From positions 4,588,001 to 4,652,000 of the forward strand of contig OY969111.1 in assembly GCA_963697975.1 (NCBI GenBank): DNA of 64,000 bases. The letters are read 5' to 3'. This document shows positions 35,096-41,444 of this stretch, in pieces. This DNA comes from QHXM01 sp963697975. Its GTDB lineage: Bacteria; Acidobacteriota; Blastocatellia; Pyrinomonadales; Pyrinomonadaceae. Numbering within the stretch: the first letter of the stretch is position 1; every line of letters starts with the position of its first letter. The notes under the pieces are model-generated. The model was not told the DNA's origin. It saw only the letters and a program-made list of their open reading frames with translations, and did not search any database. The position numbers were made by a program, and so were the translations under genes.

Positions 35096-35371
35096 ATGCA
35101 GATAGTTTTGGTTTACGACATCCCGGATGACAAGCGGCGCACGCGCTTACGAAAGACTTTGCTGCGCTTCGGGACGCCTGTGCAGTACAGCGTCTTCGAG
35201 TGCGATCTGTCTCAGCGACAGTTAGAGCGCATGGTGAAGGCTGTGCGATCTGTGATTAAGAAGCATGAAGACAACGTGCGCTATTACCAATTGTGCCGCA
35301 GTTGCGCGCGCGGCGCGGAGGTTTTTGGTGGACAGCCCCTGACCCAAAGGAGAGAAGTTTATGTTGTTTAG
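35096..35371 (+). CDS. cas2: Cas2, intact type III-associated copy
   Basis: This 91-residue protein has the Cas2 opening QIVLVYDIPDDKRRTRLRKT with the conserved Asp, and VQYSVFECDLSQRQLERM as the second motif. The later strand is DNVRYYQLCRSC. The ATG at 35096 is chosen as the conserved start; the frame is open upstream across the cas1 end but shows no homology there. It overlaps the next small gene by 11 nt. It is only distantly like the I-G Cas2, so the two adaptation modules are independent. Confidence 0.9.
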   Translation: MQIVLVYDIPDDKRRTRLRKTLLRFGTPVQYSVFECDLSQRQLERMVKAVRSVIKKHEDNVRYYQLCRSCARGAEVFGGQPLTQRREVYVV

Positions 35372-35597
35372 AAAGATTATCTTCGGCTTATTGACGCTGT
35401 TGCTTGGATTGGCGGCCATAGCTTTTGGCCTCCTCTTCATAGTTTGTGTGAGCCTGTTTTTGCTGTGGCAGGGGTTGAGCGCCAGTGTGATAATGTTTGG
35501 CGCGCTTTCGGCTGTTTGCGTGGTGCTGGCATATAAAGCATTGAAGCGTGCGATAGCGCGGGACAAAACGAAGTTGCCTTTCATGAATCGCCGCTGA
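35361..35597 (+). CDS. Small two-TM membrane protein coupled to cas2
   Basis: This 78-residue protein has two hydrophobic helices, about 8-38 (IIFGLLTLLLGLAAIAFG onward) and 42-60 (SVIMFGALSAVCVVLAY), then a basic tail KRAIARDKTK. The ATG at 35361 lies within the cas2 3' end and follows AAAGGAGAG, so it is translationally coupled. No family is recognised. Small membrane proteins in type III loci can be cOA-gated effectors or accessories; here there is no sensor domain, so the role is open. Confidence 0.6.
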   Translation: MLFRKIIFGLLTLLLGLAAIAFGLLFIVCVSLFLLWQGLSASVIMFGALSAVCVVLAYKALKRAIARDKTKLPFMNRR

Positions 35598-36054
35598 TAT
35601 TCGGCGTCGAGAGCGACGGTTGGTAGTCTCTCTTCAGCAAATTGGCTGAATGGGTACAAAAACGGCACAAGCGAGTGTAGGCATTGCAAAGGCGCGGCTC
35701 AGCATATTGTTGTTTGAGCTTCGCACCAGGGTACTTCAACGGGATTCATTGTGATTTCTATTTGACAAGCGTAGTCGTTGCCTAAAGTTACGTTCCAGCA
35801 ACGGAAGGCTGAAAATCCGGTGCGAACCTCAGGGCAAAACGACACATTGCGGCACGGCTTGAAGGCAATTAGTGAATTGAAAAGAGATAGGGGGAAAGGG
35901 GGGACGAATAACGTGTTGGGGTTCGCACTCGCTGAAAACATTGACTTTATGGGGGAAAAGTTGAGAAGATTGGTACCACTCGGGGTCGGGCGAACTGGGG
36001 TAGGGCAAATAGGGCACGCAAACTTGAGAAAACATGGATATTAGCGTGCTGACG
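35598..36054 (+). promoter_or_regulatory. Leader of type III array 3, sister of the array 2 leader
   Basis: This non-coding stretch carries the same three-motif layout as the array 2 leader: GCTTCGCACC (35718-35727), inverted GGTGCGAACC (35819-35828) and GGTTCGCACT (35920-35929). The motifs are about 101 bp apart and the last ends 125 nt before the first repeat. Shared text includes ATATTGTT-G-TTTGAG before motif one, GGCAAAAC after motif two and TTGACTTTA followed by GGGGAAAAGTTG after motif three. The rest has diverged, so these blocks are under constraint. Confidence 0.8.
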
Positions 36055-37084
36055 GTGAGAAAGAAGGCCGCGTCCAAAGCGGATTGAAACTCCTTGTAGA
36101 AGGAACTAACTTGTGCGCACAGGTTGTGAGAAAGAAGGCCGCGTCCAAAGCGGATTGAAACTTCTTCGTAGCTCCCCACGTGGGTGCTAGTCATAAGTGA
36201 GAAAGAAGGCCGCGTCCAAAGCGGATTGAAACCAAGTCCTACTCTCAGAAGCATTGCGAGCACCAAGGTGAGAAAGAAGGCCGCGTCCAAAGCGGATTGA
36301 AACGTTCCCACCACTCCCCGGTTTTCGAGACTAGAGCGTGAGAAAGAAGGCCGCGTCCAAAGCGGATTGAAACTCCAACTTATAGGCTCGCAAACAAACC
36401 TTAAACCGTGAGAAAGAAGGCCGCGTCCAAAGCGGATTGAAACTGAAATGAATCCTCCAAGATTCGTGAGACCATTTAGTGAGAAAGAAGGCCGCGTCCA
36501 AAGCGGATTGAAACTTTTGTTCGGCCATTCGGGCATTGGCAATGTTGTGAGAAAGAAGGCCGCGTCCAAAGCGGATTGAAACTAATACTCATCCCCGCGT
36601 TGAATGTGCCCATCAGGTGAGAAAGAAGGCCGCGTCCAAAGCGGATTGAAACGTATTCCGCCTCAAGTCGAAGTAACAACTCGTGGTGTGAGAAAGAAGG
36701 CCGCGTCCAAAGCGGATTGAAACCGAGCACGAAGTTCTTGCCGTTTCTCTTGAAGCTTGTGAGAAAGAAGGCCGCGACTAAAGCGGATGGAAACGAGTAC
36801 CAGACCAGTTGCATGTTCTTGATGACACCGTGAGAAGACAGGCCGCGTTAAAAGCGGATTGAAACATTTGCGCGCCATCCGCCGTGAGCGTGATGCCTTT
36901 AGTGAGAAGAGACGCCGCGTTGGAAGCGGATTGAAACTAACTTGTTGGATCATTCTTCAATAGGCATGTCATTGCGCGTGATGAGAGGCGAGATGAGGTC
37001 GAGTTGAAACGCCTCAGAGTCTGCTGACTTTACCATTTGCTCAGGTGGTTAGTGAGTGAGGACGCGATAAGAGCGGATTGAAAC
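36055..37084 (+). CRISPR. Type III-associated CRISPR array 3: about 15 repeats, decaying at the distal end
   Basis: Ten exact 36-nt repeats begin GTGAGAAAGAAGGCCGCG and end AAAGCGGATTGAAAC (36055 to 36723). Three variant copies follow at 36759, 36830 and 36902, and two heavily decayed ones at about 36975-37010 and 37049-37084. Spacers are about 33-37 nt. Decay at the right end and the leader on the left give plus orientation. The repeat differs from array 2 at only a few positions, so both should be processed by the same Cas6. Confidence 0.98.
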
Positions 37085-37291
37085 ATCTTTACCGCCACTG
37101 TGAGTTCATCGGAGCGTTCACGGCACAGAAGCCCGCGATTCTGCTGTGCCGTTGTTTGAAACTACAGGAATAAGTTTGCCTGACTTTTGCCTGACTCCCT
37201 CTATCGTCTATACCCTGTACAGTGTTCTTCTCTAGCCGTTCAGGGTTGAATTTGTTGACAAATGGCAACACAGAAGCTATAGAAATTCTTC

Positions 37292-37345
37292 CGGCGCACC
37301 TTGACACGGTAGGGGTCCGCGGTTCAAATCCGCGCGCGCCTACCA
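37292..37345 (+). pseudogene. 3' half of a tRNA-Val (GAC), 5' half missing
   Basis: An anticodon loop TTGACAC (37301-37307, anticodon GAC) is followed by a variable loop and a perfect T arm (CGCGG / TTCAAAT / CCGCG, 37318-37334). The 3' acceptor strand CGCGCCT, discriminator A and CCA end at 37345. Upstream there is no D arm or 5' acceptor (AGGCGCG expected), and the anticodon stem loses pairing after three base pairs. So only the 3' part of the gene is here, as happens at the edge of elements that integrate into tRNA genes or after a deletion. A strong terminator hairpin follows. Confidence 0.75.
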
Positions 37346-37358
37346 AATTTTTCGGCCA

Positions 37359-37406
37359 AAAACGGCGGGAGAGTAACCGATAAAGTGGTTACTCTCCCGC
37401 CGTTTT
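37359..37406 (+). terminator. 20-bp perfect hairpin after the tRNA-Val remnant
   Basis: Arms 37359-37378 and 37387-37406 pair perfectly over 20 bp with an 8-nt loop. The stem starts with A-run and ends in TTTT, so it can act in both directions. It would end tRNA transcription on plus and the minus-strand operon starting at 44318. Confidence 0.85.
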
Positions 37407-37486
37407 CCGTTGCATCGCCAACCCTTATTTCTTGCGGGAGAATGCTTCGAGTGCGTTGCGCGTTGCTTCTAATCTGAGGTGGGCTG

Positions 37487-37855
37487 TTACAGCCCTTCGC
37501 TTTCAAGAATCTGGGGCGGAATCAATCCTTCCGGCGCTGATTTGAGCAGCAGTGACTCGAACTTCCGATTCTCGTCGGACCGAGCTTCGTCGCCTGCTGG
37601 CGTCTTCAACGTCACTACGCCTTTGTAAGCCACCCATTCGCGCCCTTCTGCTGTGTCTTTCAGAAAACACCCCCTATAGCCGAGCGGCGGTGGCTGCGGT
37701 TGCGGTCGGGCAGACGCTTCCAGAGAATCCCAGAGAGACTTCAATTGCGTGGCGACCGTTTGGCTGACTGTCCAGGTTGGGTCGGGGCGTCCCGAAAAGA
37801 TCGAGACGCCCGCGAGATATTCCGCCATTTGTTCAATTGATTTTGATGTGCCCAT
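37487..37855 (-). CDS. Small protein with FSGRP-type N-terminal domain
   Basis: This 122-residue protein is unnamed. The motif VSIFSGRPDPTW near the start and PPLGYRGCFLKD in the middle match the N-terminal domain of the next gene upstream (MFSGRPNPVVEL, ILGYRGLVV). The ATG at 37855 is chosen because conservation begins just after it; it overlaps the upstream gene's stop by 23 nt. No signal peptide is seen. It is the last gene of a minus-strand run with two metalloproteases. Confidence 0.65.
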   Translation of the reverse strand: MGTSKSIEQMAEYLAGVSIFSGRPDPTWTVSQTVATQLKSLWDSLEASARPQPQPPPLGYRGCFLKDTAEGREWVAYKGVVTLKTPAGDEARSDENRKFESLLLKSAPEGLIPPQILESEGL

Positions 37856-38717
37856 GTTTGACCACCATGAAGGTGCAAAAAGCTGTGTACATCCCCCGGT
37901 TCGCCGTGCGCGGGTCAATGATTAAATGCCCGCTGTTGTCCACGTTAGTGACCTGCGTCCCGCCGGGTTTGTGCGACCAGTATCCGTTGCGTCCCTTCCG
38001 ATACCAGTGGAAGTCTATGCCGGGAGCAATGACTAATGCTACCAGATGTCCTTCCGGCGGGCATTTATTATTCGCGCCCGGCGTATCTTCGAGAGCGTCT
38101 TTCACAGCCGCAGGCAGGACTGATGCACAGGTGAGCGCCGTGTACATCGCCCCGGCGGCGCGTCCGGGCTGCGCGAACGTATCGCTGCGGTAATTGGTCG
38201 CGTAGTTGTAGCAGTTATTGTTGTGCTGCTTTTGCCCGCCATCGTTCCACCATGCTGGCTCGTAGAGCGGCCCGCACGTGCAGGCGATGACGATGGGAAA
38301 CGGGAATGCTGTAATCACCAACTGCTCCCTGACTTCAATCGCCCTGGCAACCTCGGTCTTGATGAGGGATTGAAGATTCTTCGCATCCTTGGCCTTCTTC
38401 GCAGGCCCTTTAGTGCCGAAGAAGAACTCCTCGAAGTTCGCGTCCGCCGCATTGTGCGCGAGTCCCATTCCGGTGAGCCGCCCGCTCGACACTCTGAAGC
38501 GTGTGGGCAAGTCCTTGCTGTCTGCGGACGTTCCCGTCTGCTCGACGACCAATCCGCGATAACCCAAAATAGGCGTCGCGGCTTTCTCGGCTTCATCGCC
38601 GGAGAGGGGAGTGGTCGGCTTCAAACGTTCCAACACGTCCTTTGCCTCTTTACCAGCCAACTCGACGACCGGATTGGGTCTGCCGCTGAACATGTCTATC
38701 GTGATTCGTACCGGCAT
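37833..38717 (-). CDS. FSGRP-domain protein with possible cysteine-peptidase-like C-terminus
   Basis: This 294-residue protein has an N-terminal part (about 1-100) that shares FSGRPNP and LGYRG motifs with the following gene. The C-terminal part has NNNCYNYATN, later GHLVALVIAPGIDFHWYRKG and SGHLIIDPRTANRGMYTAF. The Cys in CYNYA and the His in DFHWYR could form a papain/NlpC-like pair, but I cannot assign a family. No signal peptide. The gene lies about 210 nt after the M1-like peptidase gene on the same strand. Confidence 0.65.
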   Translation of the reverse strand: MPVRITIDMFSGRPNPVVELAGKEAKDVLERLKPTTPLSGDEAEKAATPILGYRGLVVEQTGTSADSKDLPTRFRVSSGRLTGMGLAHNAADANFEEFFFGTKGPAKKAKDAKNLQSLIKTEVARAIEVREQLVITAFPFPIVIACTCGPLYEPAWWNDGGQKQHNNNCYNYATNYRSDTFAQPGRAAGAMYTALTCASVLPAAVKDALEDTPGANNKCPPEGHLVALVIAPGIDFHWYRKGRNGYWSHKPGGTQVTNVDNSGHLIIDPRTANRGMYTAFCTFMVVKHGHIKIN

Positions 38718-38927
38718 CTTTGATCTCCTGTAAGTTGAAGTTTCGGCCAGCGGCTCTCTTGTCCTAAGGTGAGGCTGGCTCTTTTGAAAGCCCCTTAACG
38801 GCTTTAGACCTGGCTCACAATTCCCTTTGAGCTTTGTTCCTTACCCGCCTTGAGAAAATCTAAACGCGAGGCGAAACCTTGCAACCGGGCGTGAGCGAGG
38901 ATGGCGCGCACCGCCCACACGTTCGTT

Positions 38928-41234
38928 TCAGCGAACGCGTATCTCGACGGCGAGGCCGCCCGCGATTGCTTTGCCCTTTTCGTCTTTCTGAACCACATCC
39001 AGATTGATGACCTCGCCGGGCTTCGCCGTCTGCGGAACGGTGAGGCGCAGCCCCATGACGAGTTGCTGCGCGGGGCGCAACGAGAGCGGAATCTGCGCCG
39101 TGCGACCCGTCGCGAAAGTTACCTCGCTGCCGTCGGCGAATTGTCGCGCCGTCAGCGCGTCCGGCGTCCGAGACGTTAAGACCGCATCGGAGATTGGCGC
39201 TTGCTCCTTTGCCTGCCCTCCGCAGTCGAGCGTCGCACCCTCATTATCGGCGCTGTCTTTGATTATCGTGGCCGGAATGACACTGAGTGGCCTGGGATTT
39301 AACTCCGGCACGAGACTGAAGGCCGCGCCGGATTGATGAGCCAGCGTGATGGGCAACTGTAGCCGGTCTTTCGGCCTGACAACTTCAAGCAGCACGCGGC
39401 GAGTGGTCAGCTTCGTCAGGTTACTGACGACGAAAGGCAGCAGAATCCACTGTCCCGGTTTGAGATCGACGATGGTCAGATTCTTCTGCGCGAGATTGTT
39501 GTGTTCCCACACGTGGCGTCCCGCTACCGGATGGTCAAGGCGTGTCAGGACAGACGCCAGCCAGCAGGCATGTGTGCCCGCAGGCGGAACGAGCGCGGCG
39601 GGCCAGCGCGCCTTCACGATGGTTGATTGCCCCGGCCCAAGCTCAAAGCCTGAAGCGGCGGCAACGCAAGGCAGGAAATCGTTCGGATACTGAAACTCTA
39701 CTCCGGCAAAAGCCTTGACGTTGAAAGTGACAAGGAAGTGACGCGCCGTCGCCGTCGCGCTGCGATTGCGGACGCGCGCATAGAACCAGTTGTCCTGGCC
39801 GAACTCAGGAGCCTGATGGGTCGTGCCGTTGTCGTCGGCATTCCTGACCCAGAGGTCTGGCGAATTCCAGAAAGCGCCGCCCCACGCATCCGTGCCCGTG
39901 TGCGCGGGGTCGTCGCGCAGCCAGAGATCGGGCACAGGCGAAGGGTTATTAAATCCGTAGACGAAGCGGTGGAACGCGTCAACCAACTGAGTGTTCCCCG
40001 TGCGACAGACAAGAAACTCTTCAATGTCGGTCGTGGTCGTCAGTTTATTCTTGCGTTCATTGTAGAAATCACGCATGAGATTCTTCAGGTTTGCCGTGCC
40101 GAGCAACGCGGCCACGCCCTGAAAGAACCGCTCACCATCCACATAAGACCCGCCAGCCGTTGAGCGCACCCAGGGGTTGCGTGGACAGAGCGTGACAGGC
40201 TGATTGGTGAAGTCGAAGGGGATTGAGCCTCCCGTGCCGTCAACGTTATAAAAAGTCCATGCTTCATCCCACCATGCGTCGGGCTGGCTGGCTGGCTTTA
40301 GACCGCGCGCAAACCAACTATGAAAGGTCTCATGCTGTAACGCGCTTGCTCCGGTCGTCGTGCCGCCCTCATATTCCATTCCGCCGATGTTCAGAAAAGC
40401 GACGAAGCGATTGCCATGAATGTATGGCCCGATGGCGTTCTCGTTATTGGTGAGAAACGTTTTGATGTTGGCAAGCTCCGTCGCCAAATTAGCCGAACCG
40501 GAAGTGAGTTTCCAGACATCAATCGTGACGTTCGCGCCCGAAACGGGAAGCATTACCGTGCCGCTCTGTTTGGTGAGTGTGTTGGTGGCGCGCACTTCAA
40601 GGAGCGGCGAAAGCGCTGTGAAGCGCGCAGGATACGTGACCGACCAATGATTGGTTCCAAGTGAGCTAAGTGTGCCGTTAGTGATAACTGTGTGAGGAAC
40701 CGCCGTGTTGAGTATTCTCAGCGTTAAGCTGAGTTCAAATTGGTCGAAGATGAGGTTGGCCGGAATCCAGGATTCCAGGTAGCGCCCCGGTCCGAGGTCT
40801 GTAAAGCCGAAGTTGAAAACCAGACGCGGGCCGCTGCTCCAGGTTATCGCCGGTTGGTATCCACCGGCTGTCGAGGCTTGCGGCAGCCCCAGCGTGTACT
40901 TCACGCGTAGCGTGTGCGTCGTCCCTTTCGGTAGCACCGATTCGATAATCCGAAGCTGTGCGTTTGCGCCGCCACCGAAATCGTGGTGCGCGAGTTTGGC
41001 GACAGCGAACGGCGCTCCATCGAGCCACGCTTCCGTGATGGTTTGGCGTAGATCGAAGATCGGATTTCCGTTCTGCCCGCCCGTTATAAATTCGATGGTG
41101 ACATCTGCGCTGCCGGATGATGCAGCACCGTCGAAGGTAAGCGCGGCGTTAATCTTCTGGATGTCCATAGGGACGGCCACCACACCGTCCACTGTTTTGA
41201 CAGGTGGCGCAAGCTCGAAGTTAGTAGGCGGCAC
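38928..41234 (-). CDS. M1-family-like metallopeptidase with shared C-terminal module
   Basis: This 768-residue protein has a gluzincin active site HETFH (301-305) with the third ligand Glu324, giving HExxH-x18-E as in M1 peptidases, preceded by GGMEYEGG in place of GAMEN. The N-terminal part is a beta-sandwich as in M1. From about residue 435 it carries a module shared with the M36-like gene upstream: PDLWLRDDPAHTGTDA, FWNSPDLWVRN, GQDNWFYARVRNR, and a final Ig-like strand set (KPGEVINLDVVQKDEKG). There is no signal peptide or TM segment, so if exported it uses a non-Sec route. Confidence 0.82.
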   Translation of the reverse strand: MPPTNFELAPPVKTVDGVVAVPMDIQKINAALTFDGAASSGSADVTIEFITGGQNGNPIFDLRQTITEAWLDGAPFAVAKLAHHDFGGGANAQLRIIESVLPKGTTHTLRVKYTLGLPQASTAGGYQPAITWSSGPRLVFNFGFTDLGPGRYLESWIPANLIFDQFELSLTLRILNTAVPHTVITNGTLSSLGTNHWSVTYPARFTALSPLLEVRATNTLTKQSGTVMLPVSGANVTIDVWKLTSGSANLATELANIKTFLTNNENAIGPYIHGNRFVAFLNIGGMEYEGGTTTGASALQHETFHSWFARGLKPASQPDAWWDEAWTFYNVDGTGGSIPFDFTNQPVTLCPRNPWVRSTAGGSYVDGERFFQGVAALLGTANLKNLMRDFYNERKNKLTTTTDIEEFLVCRTGNTQLVDAFHRFVYGFNNPSPVPDLWLRDDPAHTGTDAWGGAFWNSPDLWVRNADDNGTTHQAPEFGQDNWFYARVRNRSATATARHFLVTFNVKAFAGVEFQYPNDFLPCVAAASGFELGPGQSTIVKARWPAALVPPAGTHACWLASVLTRLDHPVAGRHVWEHNNLAQKNLTIVDLKPGQWILLPFVVSNLTKLTTRRVLLEVVRPKDRLQLPITLAHQSGAAFSLVPELNPRPLSVIPATIIKDSADNEGATLDCGGQAKEQAPISDAVLTSRTPDALTARQFADGSEVTFATGRTAQIPLSLRPAQQLVMGLRLTVPQTAKPGEVINLDVVQKDEKGKAIAGGLAVEIRVR

Positions 41235-41444
41235 GATTTAGTCTCCGGGGTTGAAAGTCGCAATTAAGCGATGAATGGTCTGTCCCATGAGGCGGGGAAC
41301 TGTTTGAGTGCTATCGGCACACGCAGGGCGCGCCACATGGAGCAGAGTTTAGGTTGACGCAGGCAGCAGCGGCTCACCATTATGATGCGCCGCTGCTGCC
41401 CGTGTCAGGCATTGCTCAGAGGGTGAAGTGAGCAACGGTCAGGC

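Noticed and set aside
35829..36953. Long minus-strand frames across array 3 (for example 35829-36569), and similar ones over array 2
   Set aside because: They are repeat translations (FQSALDAAFFLT recurring); their regularity comes from the array.
37089..37346. 85-codon minus frame starting MVGARGFEPRTPTVSRC
   Set aside because: This start is the well-known false protein made by reading a tRNA 3' end backwards; it supports the tRNA remnant instead.
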